Source: Arthrobacter sp. C2
GTDB lineage: Bacteria; Actinomycetota; Actinomycetes; Actinomycetales; Micrococcaceae
DNA length: 64,000 nucleotides
Assembly (NCBI GenBank): GCA_024207135.1
Contig: CP042428.1
Location: 3,906,001-3,970,000 of the forward strand
Direction of reading: 5' to 3'
The translations under genes were made by a program, and so were the position numbers. The notes beneath the pieces are model-generated. The model ran no database searches. It worked only from the letters and a program-made list of their open reading frames with translations, and was not told where the DNA came from. Within the stretch, counting starts at the first letter, position 1, and every line of letters begins with the position of its first letter. Positions 9,251 through 17,425 of the stretch are shown piece by piece.

Positions 9251-10050
9251 AACCGGACCCGTCCTTCAAGGATGCGCTGGAACATGCAGACCACGCGCTG
9301 TCGGGGATCTGGGTGTGCTCGGGATCCCCGCTGGTTGCGGAGATCTGCGCCGGCGCCGGATTCGACTGGATCTTCATCGACGCCGAGCATTCGCCCAACG
9401 GGCTCGAGTCGATCCTGGGCCAGCTGCAGTCGGTGCGCGGCTACCCGGTCATCCCGGTGGTCCGCCCGCCGGTCAACGACACCGTGGTCATCAAGCAGTA
9501 CCTTGACCTGGGCGTGCAGTCGTTGATCATCCCGATGGTCAACAACGCCGAGCAGGCCCGCGCCGCGGTCGCCGCCTGCCACTACCCGCCGACGGGCGTG
9601 CGCGGCGTCGGGTCGGCGCTGGCCCGCTCGGCCCGCTGGAACCGCATCCCCGACTACCTGACGCGCGCCGGGGACACCCTGACGCTGATGGTGCAGATCG
9701 AGTCGGCCGAGGCGGTGGCCAACGTCAAGGAAATCGTGGAAACCGAGGGCGTGGACGGCATCTTCATCGGCCCCTCCGACCTGGCCGCCTCGATGGGCGT
9801 GATCGGGCAGCAGGACCACCCCGACGTGGTCGCCGCGGTGGAGACCGCGATCGCCGCGGGCAAGGCCGCCGGAAAGTACGTCGGCGTCAACGCCTTCGCC
9901 GAAGCAACCGCCAAGCGCTACATCGAGCTCGGCGCCCACTACGTGGGTGTCGGTGCCGATGTGGCGCTGCTGGCCCGCGGCACCGAGGCGCTGGCCGCCA
10001 AGTTCCGGCCCGGCGCCGGAAGCCAGGCCGGGGCCCCGGCCAGCTACTGA
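9235..10050 (+). CDS. hpaI: HpaI/HpcH family aldolase (4-hydroxy-2-oxoheptanedioate aldolase type)
   Basis: A 271-residue class II pyruvate aldolase that would split 4-hydroxy-2-oxo acids into pyruvate and an aldehyde. Visible family motifs are WIFIDAEHSPN with the conserved His, VVRPPVND with the catalytic Arg, GVRGVGSALARSARW, the metal-binding Glu of VQIES and the Asp of IGPSDLAASMG. Its start lies inside hpaH (ATG at 9235), giving translational coupling, so its substrate is probably the product of HpaH. It is the last gene of the rightward series before the fic island. Confidence 0.88.
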   Translation: MPFLIEPDPSFKDALEHADHALSGIWVCSGSPLVAEICAGAGFDWIFIDAEHSPNGLESILGQLQSVRGYPVIPVVRPPVNDTVVIKQYLDLGVQSLIIPMVNNAEQARAAVAACHYPPTGVRGVGSALARSARWNRIPDYLTRAGDTLTLMVQIESAEAVANVKEIVETEGVDGIFIGPSDLAASMGVIGQQDHPDVVAAVETAIAAGKAAGKYVGVNAFAEATAKRYIELGAHYVGVGADVALLARGTEALAAKFRPGAGSQAGAPASY

Positions 10051-10180
10051 CCGAACCGGGCTGGGGCCTGGAGCGCAAGACAAGCGGTCCTGCGGGAGGT
10101 ACTTTCCTCTTGCATGGCCGCCTGTTTCTTGTCCTCTCCAGGGCGCCCGGAAGACTTCTTGCGTCCGGTGCAAATCCGGC

Positions 10181-10278
10181 AACATTTTAGATCCGCAAAA
10201 CCAACATTTAAATCTTAGGTCGTTCCAAGCCCGGGATCGCGGTGTTTTTTACAGTTCGTAAAATTGAAAGAATTTAAA
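10181..10278 (+). repeat. Direct repeat copy A flanking fic
   Basis: Copy A of a long direct repeat. It aligns without gaps to 11481-11578, exactly 1300 bp further on, with about 81 of 98 identical positions counted by eye. It includes a TTTAAA-N17-TAAAAT promoter-like element on the minus strand (10184-10212) and a CCCGGG-centred segment. It lies between the 3' ends of hpaI and fic, so the promoter copy here would fire antisense into hpaI. The segment is much richer in A/T than the neighbouring genes. Confidence 0.85.
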
Positions 10279-10322
10279 AAGGTCAACCAAGGATTTTAGT
10301 ACTTGTCGATTCGGTTCATGCC

Positions 10323-11477
10323 CTATGCGAAATCGTCGCGCAGGATGCTCGGGAGGAATCCGCGGTCGTCCAATTGGCGAATGACGAACGAAGTCAGGGG
10401 ACCGGGCACCATGACGAGGCGGTAGCTGCGTTTGCCGTCGGCGATCGGTTCTATCAGTCGTTGGTCAAGCATCTTACGAATCCCTTGGCTCCGTCTTGCG
10501 GCAGAGCCCACAAAAATATGCTGGATATCCTGGGGCTTGATTTCCGTTTGTCGAGCGAGGAGCCCAAGCACTTCGGATTGCTGCACGTCGATCGCTCCGG
10601 ATCGCGTTGCTTTTGTGATGGCTGGCAGTAGCAGTCTCTCGGTCACGAATTTGCGGTCGCCAAGTTGCTTCAATTTTTCAAGGTCATCGCGGAGGCCTTC
10701 GAGCAGGTAGGTGCACCAATCAACGATTGCGCCGGTCTCCAGCGAGTCAGCCCTTTCAAGCATTCGATAGTAATTCGTGCGATCCGCCCCGAATACCGCC
10801 GTGGGGTTCAAAGCCCGGTAATTCGTAGTTGTTGAGAATCCCTGGCTCACCATGACCGCGTATGTGAGCAGCCTGCCCACGCGTCCGTTTCCATTTCCAA
10901 ATGGGTGAATCCATACGAAACGGTGGTGCGCGATCGCTACTTTCAGCAGGTCGTAGCTTTGCTCCGCTTCGGCGTTGATGAAGTCGAGCAATTCGCTCAT
11001 GTCGGCTTGCACGGAACCAGGGAGGGGATGCACGTGTCGGGACCCGCCAATGGAAACCTCCGTTGTGCGGTACGCGCCCGGAGTTCGATCACCCTCGCGT
11101 ACCAAACCGGACACTGCAATTCGATGTAATTCACGCACGAGGCTGTGCGTGATGGGGGTCCCGGGAGAAACCACTTCGTCAATGAATGCGGCGGCCTTCT
11201 GGAGCAGCAAGATTTCCTGGACGCCATCGGAAGGATTCGCGTGCGGGTTCACCTGTGCACGGGCGGCACCCTCGACTGCATCCACAATTGACGTTCTGTT
11301 GCCTTCGATCCGGGCACTCATGATGCTGGTCATGAGCTGGAACACCGACTTCAACTGGGAGAAAACGATTTGATCGGTTGTGCCCGCCCCGAGATCGCCG
11401 CGAAGTCGTTCCAACTCGATAACCACTTTTGCCAAGGGGGAGTTGAACGAGAATTCCGGGAAGCTGATCGGCTGCAT
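10323..11477 (-). CDS. Fic family protein with N-terminal inhibitory motif
   Basis: A 384-residue Fic-domain protein, expected to transfer AMP from ATP to a target protein. The active-site motif HPFGNGNGRVGR (191-202) is complete. The N-terminal S54-A-R-I-E58-G59-N fits the [S/T]xxxE[G/N] inhibitory motif of class II Fic proteins, whose Glu blocks ATP binding. The last 100 or so residues look like a winged helix. No separate FicA-like antitoxin is adjacent. Codon use is visibly less G/C-biased than in its neighbours, suggesting transfer. Expression is probably leaderless: TAAAAT ends 6 nt before the ATG, inside repeat copy B. Confidence 0.9.
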   Translation of the reverse strand: MQPISFPEFSFNSPLAKVVIELERLRGDLGAGTTDQIVFSQLKSVFQLMTSIMSARIEGNRTSIVDAVEGAARAQVNPHANPSDGVQEILLLQKAAAFIDEVVSPGTPITHSLVRELHRIAVSGLVREGDRTPGAYRTTEVSIGGSRHVHPLPGSVQADMSELLDFINAEAEQSYDLLKVAIAHHRFVWIHPFGNGNGRVGRLLTYAVMVSQGFSTTTNYRALNPTAVFGADRTNYYRMLERADSLETGAIVDWCTYLLEGLRDDLEKLKQLGDRKFVTERLLLPAITKATRSGAIDVQQSEVLGLLARQTEIKPQDIQHIFVGSAARRSQGIRKMLDQRLIEPIADGKRSYRLVMVPGPLTSFVIRQLDDRGFLPSILRDDFA

Positions 11478-11480
11478 GTG

Positions 11481-11578
11481 AACATTTTAGACAGACGAAA
11501 CCAGCATTTAAATCCGTAGTCGATCCAAGCCCGGGATTGCGGGGTTTTTGGCAGTTCGTAAAATCAAAAGAATTTAAA
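11481..11578 (+). repeat. Direct repeat copy B, containing the fic promoter
   Basis: Copy B of the 98-bp direct repeat, immediately upstream of fic. On the minus strand it carries TTTAAA (11507-11512), 17 nt, then TAAAAT (11484-11489) 6 nt from the fic ATG. Both boxes are conserved in copy A. A near-palindrome CAAnCCCGGGnTTG lies at about 11526-11539. Confidence 0.85.
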
Positions 11579-11677
11579 TCCGCCAGCCCGAGATTTCAGA
11601 TCCGGCTCCGCCGACCGGTCCGCTGGAAGCAAACAGACCGGCACAAACGCGCGGCCACAAGAGATAGGCTCGATCGA

Positions 11678-12424
11678 ATGGAACTTCCCCTCATCTTGCT
11701 CGTCCTTGGCATGGTTGTGCTCGGTGCCATTGCGCAGCGCGTGGCGGGGCTCGGTTTCGCGATGCTCATCTCCCCGTTCCTGGTCCTCGCCCTGGGCGCA
11801 CACCAGGGGGTGTTCCTGGTGAACATCTGCGGAGTGGTCTCCTCGGCGATCATCGTCCCCCGGGTCTGGAAGGACATCGACTGGTCGATGTTCCGCTGGC
11901 TGTGCTCCTTCAGCGTCGTCGGCTCGGTGGCCGGCGCTTTGCTGGCCGGGGGCCTGCCCCAGGCCCCGCTGTCGATCGTGGTCGGCGCCACGGTGCTCGC
12001 CGCGCTGCTGCTCTCCTTGATCCTGGTGCGCGCAAACGTGACCGTGGACGGGCAGGTCCCCAAGGCCGGCGCCGGGTTCCTCTCCGGGCTAACCAACTCC
12101 CTGGCCGGGGTCGGCGGTCCGGCGGTGAGCGCCTACGCGGTGCTCGCGCGCTGGCCCCAGCGACCCTTCGCCGCGACCCTGCAGCCCTTCTTCGTGGTGA
12201 CCGGGGCCGTCACCGTGGCCATGAAGTTCATCACCACCCCCGACCAGCTGCCGCCGCTGCCGGGGTGGGCCTGGATCGCGGTTGCCGTGTTCATCGGGGG
12301 CGGGGTGCTCATCGGCGAGCAGGTCCAACGAGTGGTCACCGACCGGCACGCGCGGTTCTTCGTGCTGTGTTTCGCCTTCTTCGGTGCCGTCACCGCGTTG
12401 GTCAGCGGGTTGCGCGCGCTGTGA
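11678..12424 (+). CDS. TauE/SafE family sulfite/organosulfonate exporter-like membrane protein
   Basis: A 248-residue integral membrane protein of the TauE/SafE (formerly DUF81) family, with about seven or eight hydrophobic segments and family blocks such as GAIAQRVAGLGFAM at the N-terminus and GLTNSLAGVGGPAVS in the middle. Members export sulfite, sulfoacetate or other anions, so the substrate here is open. I chose the ATG at 11678 because TAGGCT ends 7 nt upstream, the leaderless pattern. The 47 extra residues of the longer frame are charged and overlap repeat B. Confidence 0.85.
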   Translation: MELPLILLVLGMVVLGAIAQRVAGLGFAMLISPFLVLALGAHQGVFLVNICGVVSSAIIVPRVWKDIDWSMFRWLCSFSVVGSVAGALLAGGLPQAPLSIVVGATVLAALLLSLILVRANVTVDGQVPKAGAGFLSGLTNSLAGVGGPAVSAYAVLARWPQRPFAATLQPFFVVTGAVTVAMKFITTPDQLPPLPGWAWIAVAVFIGGGVLIGEQVQRVVTDRHARFFVLCFAFFGAVTALVSGLRAL

Positions 12425-12490
12425 CGCCAGGGTGCGCGCAAACGCGTCAATCAGGGCCGCAAGCACGCATCGATGGCACGATTGGAAGCA

Positions 12491-13819
12491 ATGAGTGAGA
12501 AGAAAAAGCAGCCGCCCGCCGCGGCGGCATTGAACGCGGCACGCCAACGGCTGAGCACCGGCTGGCCCATGCCGTTGTTCCTGCAAGGGGCCTTCGAGTT
12601 CATGCAGGCCGCCCTGTTCTCGGCCTTCCTCGTGGTCATCCCGTGGTTCGCCGTGTGGTTCAGCGGAGGCTTCGCGGACCGCAGCATCGAATCGGTGCTG
12701 AAGATGGGTGGACAGATCTGGCTGCTGATCCACGCCGTCCCGCTGCACCTGCTGCAGGTAGGCACCGGTGCCGACCCCTCCCAGGGCTCCGGGCTGCTGG
12801 ATTTCACCCCGCTGGGACTCACGCTGATCCCGTTCTTCCTGTGCTGGCGCGCCGGGCGGCGCATCGCGCGGGCCTCCTACACCGACTCGTTGTGGCAGGG
12901 CATCCTCGGGGCGCTGGGCGTCTACCTGCTCTGCGGGCTTTTCACCGGGTTCCTGGTGAACAACGAGGAAGCCTCGGTTTCGCTGCTCGCCGCCACCCTC
13001 ATTCCCGCCATCCCTGCCGGCGCCGGGGTGGTCATCGGAGCCCGCCGCGAGGCCGGATCCTGGGGCCGGCTGATCGGCTTCGACGCCGCGGCCTGGATCT
13101 CCAAGACCTCCCAGCATTCGCGCTGGGCCGGGTCCTACGTGTGGGCGGTGCTGTGCGGCGGCACCCTGGCCTACATGCTCACCTTTGCACTGTCCTCGCT
13201 GCTGCTGGCCATCAACCTGGGCGTGCACTGGGTCGATGTCTCCAACGTCTACCAGCAGCTGCGCCCCGGGCCCATCGGCTCGGCCGTGCTGACCCTGGGC
13301 CAGCTGGGCATCATGCCCAATCTGGCGCTGTGGACCCTGGCCTGGATCACCGGCGGCGGCTTCACCCTGGGGGTGGGCAGCACGCTGTCCACGCTGGAAA
13401 CCACCGTCGGGCCGCTGCCGGCGGTCCCGGTGCTCGCGGCCCTGCCTTCCGGGGACCTGTCCTACGCCTGGGCATTCATGGGCCTGCCGGTGCTGGCCGG
13501 GATGCTGGCCGGCTGGTACTTCCTGCGGGTGGGGGAGAACCACCTGGACGACTGGGTCTCCAAGCGCATCCGCTCCCGCTGGGCCTCCCTGGGCCTGTCA
13601 ACCGTCGCCCTGGGCGTGTTCGTCGGAGCCTTCGCCGGGGCGCTGTCGCTGGTGGGTTCCTGGCTGGCCGGCGGGTCGCTGGGCATCGGGCGGTTCACCG
13701 AGGTGGGGCCGGATGTCATGATGACCGCGCTGCTGCTGGCCGCCGAGGTCGCCCTGGGCACCGCCATCGGATACCTCATCTCCCCGCTGCTGGAGCACGA
13801 CCCGGTGCTTGACGGCTAG
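12491..13819 (+). CDS. DUF6350 membrane protein, PerM-like
   Basis: A 442-residue polytopic membrane protein resembling the actinobacterial DUF6350/PerM family. In Mycobacterium tuberculosis the perM gene (Rv0955) lies directly before purN and purH and is linked to cell division and acid stress. Roughly nine hydrophobic segments alternate with short loops, e.g. residues 22-50 and 85-105. The start is uncertain: ATG 12491 has GGAAG close upstream, and ATG 12473 would add six residues. Here purN follows only after about 6.4 kb of other genes. The gene ends 9 bp from the convergent DinB gene. Confidence 0.75.
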   Translation: MSEKKKQPPAAAALNAARQRLSTGWPMPLFLQGAFEFMQAALFSAFLVVIPWFAVWFSGGFADRSIESVLKMGGQIWLLIHAVPLHLLQVGTGADPSQGSGLLDFTPLGLTLIPFFLCWRAGRRIARASYTDSLWQGILGALGVYLLCGLFTGFLVNNEEASVSLLAATLIPAIPAGAGVVIGARREAGSWGRLIGFDAAAWISKTSQHSRWAGSYVWAVLCGGTLAYMLTFALSSLLLAINLGVHWVDVSNVYQQLRPGPIGSAVLTLGQLGIMPNLALWTLAWITGGGFTLGVGSTLSTLETTVGPLPAVPVLAALPSGDLSYAWAFMGLPVLAGMLAGWYFLRVGENHLDDWVSKRIRSRWASLGLSTVALGVFVGAFAGALSLVGSWLAGGSLGIGRFTEVGPDVMMTALLLAAEVALGTAIGYLISPLLEHDPVLDG

Positions 13820-13828
13820 GGTTCGGTC

Positions 13829-14371
13829 CTATTCCCGGCCGCGTGCCACGCCCAGGTCGTGGTGCAGGTGGTGGGCCGCGTCGTGCCAGGCGTACTGGGC
13901 CAACGTGGCGGTGGTGAACACCGCGCCGTTGGACCGGGTGCCCATCCGCGGGATCTGCGCATCGGTCAGCGCCTCCAACGCCCCGGCGAAGGCTAGCGAG
14001 GCTTCCTCGAGCATCCGGGCGACCTCGAGGGCCGGGATCGAGGCGTAGTCGTTGGCGACGGCCGCCGCATCCTGGTCCCAGTTCGCGAACGACGGGGCGT
14101 CCTTCTCGACGATCAGCGCCAGGCGCTCGGTCATTACCTGATACATCTGGGCCACGTGGGCCACGTATTCGTGCGCGCTCCACACCATCGGCGAGGGTCG
14201 GGTGCCCGCGCCGGGGGAGCCCAGGACCTCGGCAAAGCGCCCGGAGGCCTCGCGCACCAAGGCGGCGACCTGCGCGGTGCTCAGCGCCCGCACGTCGATT
14301 CCGCATTCCTCGCAGGTTTCGTTAAGCACCAGGGTCCAGTCCTTGGTGTCGGGCATGATTTGTTCGCTCAT
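13829..14371 (-). CDS. DinB family protein
   Basis: A 180-residue four-helix-bundle protein of the DinB/MDMPI superfamily, whose members are metal-dependent thiol transferases or hydrolases of mostly unknown substrate. The histidines expected to hold the metal are in HEYVAHVAQMYQ (mid-protein) and the C-terminal HDAAHHLHHD. The start at 14371 overlaps the stop of the upstream small membrane protein (ATGA), which argues for translational coupling. The longer upstream frame is the shadow of that gene. Confidence 0.82.
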   Translation of the reverse strand: MSEQIMPDTKDWTLVLNETCEECGIDVRALSTAQVAALVREASGRFAEVLGSPGAGTRPSPMVWSAHEYVAHVAQMYQVMTERLALIVEKDAPSFANWDQDAAAVANDYASIPALEVARMLEEASLAFAGALEALTDAQIPRMGTRSNGAVFTTATLAQYAWHDAAHHLHHDLGVARGRE

Positions 14372-14775
14372 TTCAAGATCCTCAATCCACTGGGTTCCAG
14401 TTGCTTGATGTATTCCCGGGTGCATGCCGCCTGGGAGCGCAGCGTCAAGGCGTCGCGCTGGCATTGCTGGTATTGCAGGGACGGCCCGTAGAAGGCCAGC
14501 TGCCCGGCCAGCGGCAGGGCGAAGAGCCCGCAGGCCAGCGTTGCGACCGGGGCGGCCAACCGCAGCATGCCGGCGGCGGGGTTCCGCCACGCGCGCACGC
14601 AGGTGATGGCCCCGACGACGGTTCCGGCCACCGCGAAGGGCAGGCCGGCCAGCCGCCACGGCAGCGGCTGGTACCAGAAGCACAGGGCCCCGGCCATGGC
14701 CGCGATGGTGCCCGCGACCCAGCCCAGAAGCGGGCGTGCGGGATCGGATGCCCCGGTGGTGGTGTTGCTGCCCAT
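14368..14775 (-). CDS. Small membrane protein of unknown function
   Basis: A 135-residue protein with three or four hydrophobic segments (about residues 14-32, 39-57, 69-91) and a Cys/Gln-rich C-terminal tail that lies outside the membrane. I do not recognise the family. TAGTGT ends 7 nt before the ATG at 14775, the leaderless pattern. A GTG at 14784 would add three residues. It is co-transcribed with the DinB gene through a 4-nt overlap. Confidence 0.7.
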   Translation of the reverse strand: MGSNTTTGASDPARPLLGWVAGTIAAMAGALCFWYQPLPWRLAGLPFAVAGTVVGAITCVRAWRNPAAGMLRLAAPVATLACGLFALPLAGQLAFYGPSLQYQQCQRDALTLRSQAACTREYIKQLEPSGLRILK

Positions 14776-14928
14776 ATCTTCCACACTAGACCCGACGGGC
14801 CCGATCGTTACAGGGACGGGTTAGCGCCGGGGCCCGGTGCGTACGATAATGGTTTGTCAGCGGTGCTTTCGCACCACGGGCGGCGCACGGCGCCGGCCCC
14901 CAAGCACCTTTAGAGGAATGATGGTTCG

Positions 14929-16455
14929 ATGCAGGCAATCTTGACGGCCCGACGCGGCAGGCGGGGCGCACGGCTCGCTGCCGTGCTTGCTGCGCTGCTG
15001 ATGCTGGCGGCCTGCAGCGCCGGATCCACCGGCGGGGCACCGGCGGACAAGGACAAGCTCGTGGTCGCGCTGACCGGGGAACCGGTGAACCTGGACTTCA
15101 CCACCACGGCCGGGGCAGCGATCCCGCAGGCCATGATGGCCAACGTATACGAGGGCCTGGTGACCCTGGACCAGACCGGCGCGATCCGCCCGCTGCTGGC
15201 CACGAAGTGGGAAACGAGCAACGCGAACAAGTCCTACACCTTCACCCTGGTCGAGGGAGCCACGTTCTCCAACGGGGCCGCCTTCGATGCCGAAGACGTC
15301 AAGTTCTCCATCGAGCGGGTCAAGTCCGCCGCGTGGCTCAACGGGCTCAAATCCAAGATGGACGATGTCCAGGACGTGGTGGTCAACTCTCCGAACTCGG
15401 TCACGGTGAACCTTGCCCGTCCCTCGCAGGCCTGGCTGTACTCGATGACCACGCTGGTCGGGGCCATGTTCGACCCTTCGGGCGTGGACGATTTGGCCAA
15501 CAACCCGGTGGGCACCGGGCCCTACAAGCTTGCCTCCTGGGCGCGCGGGGAATCGATCAACCTGGAGGCCCGCCCCGACTACTGGGGTGCGGCCCCGGGC
15601 ATCAAGGACGTGTCCCTGCGCTACTTCGCCGACGCCATCGCGACCACCAATGCGTTGTCTTCCGGGGACGTGGATGTCATCTACAACATGCAGGCACCCG
15701 AGCTGCTTTCCTCCTTCGAGTCCAACCCCGCCTACCAGGTCATCGAGGGCACCTCCAACGGCGAGGTCATCCTCTCGATGAACAACAAGGCCAAGCCCTT
15801 CAACGACAAGCGGGTGCGCCAGGCGGTGCTCTACGCCATCGACCGCAAGGCCGTGCGCGACACGGCCTGGAACGGGTTGGGCACCCTGGTTGGCGGGCCG
15901 GTCCCGCCCACCGACCCGTACTACGAGGACCTCAACGACCGCTACCCCTTCGACCCGGCCAAGGCCAGGGAACTGCTGAAGGAAGTCGGCGTCCAGGACC
16001 TGAAGATCACCTTCACGGTGCCCACCCGTCCGTACGCCACCGCAGTCTCGGAGATCGTCCAGTCGCAGCTGCGCGACGTGGGCATCGACGCGAAGATCGC
16101 CTCCGCGGAGTTCCCGGCCGTGTGGCTGGATACGGTGTTCACGCGCCACGACTACCAGATGTCGGTGATCCTGGCCGTGGAAGCCCGCGACCTGCTGACC
16201 ATGTTCAACAACCCCAACTACTACATCGGCTACGACAACTCCAAGATCAAGGACGAGGCCGCCGCCGCGGACGCGAGCGACGAGGCGACCTATGTGGAGG
16301 GCATGAAGAACGTGGTGCGCACCATCGTGGAGGACGCCCCGGTGGACACGCTGTTCATCTTCCCGAACATCTCGGTGGCCAAGGCGGGGATCACCGGGCT
16401 GGGCGCCAACTCGGTCACCGAGGCGCTGAACCTCGCGCCCATCGCCTGGTCCTAG
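14929..16455 (+). CDS. ABC transporter substrate-binding lipoprotein, family 5
   Basis: A 508-residue SBP_bac_5 solute-binding lipoprotein. The signal peptide ends in the lipobox LMLAAC (Cys 29). The mature part shows VNLDFTTTAGAAIPQAMMANVYEGLV, the FDAEDVKFSIERV block and VRQAVLYAIDRKAVRD, all typical of peptide/nickel/opine binders. GAGGAA precedes the ATG by about 11 nt. It opens a compact rightward operon SBP-DppB-DppC-dual ATPase. It is only distantly similar to the binding protein at 2736-4577, so the two importers probably take different cargo. Confidence 0.92.
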   Translation: MQAILTARRGRRGARLAAVLAALLMLAACSAGSTGGAPADKDKLVVALTGEPVNLDFTTTAGAAIPQAMMANVYEGLVTLDQTGAIRPLLATKWETSNANKSYTFTLVEGATFSNGAAFDAEDVKFSIERVKSAAWLNGLKSKMDDVQDVVVNSPNSVTVNLARPSQAWLYSMTTLVGAMFDPSGVDDLANNPVGTGPYKLASWARGESINLEARPDYWGAAPGIKDVSLRYFADAIATTNALSSGDVDVIYNMQAPELLSSFESNPAYQVIEGTSNGEVILSMNNKAKPFNDKRVRQAVLYAIDRKAVRDTAWNGLGTLVGGPVPPTDPYYEDLNDRYPFDPAKARELLKEVGVQDLKITFTVPTRPYATAVSEIVQSQLRDVGIDAKIASAEFPAVWLDTVFTRHDYQMSVILAVEARDLLTMFNNPNYYIGYDNSKIKDEAAAADASDEATYVEGMKNVVRTIVEDAPVDTLFIFPNISVAKAGITGLGANSVTEALNLAPIAWS

Positions 16456-16465
16456 GGCGGCGCAC

Positions 16466-17425
16466 ATGCTGGTGCGCATTGCGGGGAACCTCGCACGCTT
16501 CGTGCTGTCCCTGTTGGCGGCCACCCTGGCGGTCTTCGCGCTGATGCGCGTGCTGCCCGGGGACCCGGCGGCCATCGCCGCCGGGGAAAACGCGACCCCC
16601 GAGGTGGTGGCGGGCCTGGCCAGGCAATTCGGCACCGACCGGCCGCTTCCGGTGCAGTACTGGGACTGGTTCTCCGGTCTCTGGCGCGGGGACTTCGGGA
16701 TCTCCTACGTGACCCGGACCGACATCTCGCCGCTGGTGGCGGACAAGGTGCAGGTCTCGCTGATCCTGGTGACCCTGGCCATGGCGCTCGCGCTGGCGAT
16801 CGCGGTCCCGGCCGGGACGATCGCCGCGGTGCGGCACCACAAGCCCTCCGGCGCGGTGATCTCCGCGGCCAGCCAGCTGGGCATCGCGATCCCCGGTTTC
16901 CTGCTGGGCATCGTGCTGGTCTCCTTCTTCGCGCTGCGCCTGGGCTGGCTGCCGGCCAACGGCTGGGTGGCCCCCGGGGTCGACTTCGCCGGGTTCGCCT
17001 CCCGGCTCGTGCTGCCGGTCATCGCGCTGGCCGGGGTGCAGTCCGCGATCCTGGTGCGCTACGTGCGCTCAGCGGTGCTGGAGGTCATGCACGAGGACTA
17101 CCTGCGCACCGCCCGGGCCAAGGGCCTGTCCCCGCTGGGGGCGCTGGTGCGGCACGGGCTGCGCAACGCCGCGATCCCGGTGCTGACGGTGACCTCCGTG
17201 CAGTTTTCCGCGCTGATCATCGGGGCCGTGGTCATCGAGCGGGTCTTCGTGATCCCGGGCCTGGGTTCGATGCTGCTTTCCGCCGTGGCAAACCGGGACC
17301 TGCTCACCGTCCAGTCGGTGGTGATGGTGCTGGTGGCCCTCACCCTGGTGGTGAACCTGCTGGTGGATGTCCTGTACACCATCGTCGACCCGCGCATCCG
17401 CGCCGCCGCCCAGGGAGCACGATGA
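16466..17425 (+). CDS. ABC transporter permease, DppB/OppB type
   Basis: A 319-residue inner-membrane permease: an N-terminal membrane segment, the LPGDPAAIAAG sequence typical of DppB proteins, then five membrane segments and the EAA loop MHEDYLRTARAKGLSPLGALV. It begins 10 bp after the binding-protein gene and overlaps the next permease by 4 nt. It makes half of the transport channel. Confidence 0.93.
   Translation: MLVRIAGNLARFVLSLLAATLAVFALMRVLPGDPAAIAAGENATPEVVAGLARQFGTDRPLPVQYWDWFSGLWRGDFGISYVTRTDISPLVADKVQVSLILVTLAMALALAIAVPAGTIAAVRHHKPSGAVISAASQLGIAIPGFLLGIVLVSFFALRLGWLPANGWVAPGVDFAGFASRLVLPVIALAGVQSAILVRYVRSAVLEVMHEDYLRTARAKGLSPLGALVRHGLRNAAIPVLTVTSVQFSALIIGAVVIERVFVIPGLGSMLLSAVANRDLLTVQSVVMVLVALTLVVNLLVDVLYTIVDPRIRAAAQGAR

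Noticed and set aside
10181-11578. The fic direct repeats as phage attachment sites
   Set aside because: They are long, diverged by about 17 per cent, contain the fic promoter and have no integrase or tRNA gene beside them. A classical att pair would be short and identical.
14857-16635. A 592-codon open frame on the minus strand
   Set aside because: Antisense to a clear substrate-binding lipoprotein gene with signal peptide and ribosome-binding site. No family features.
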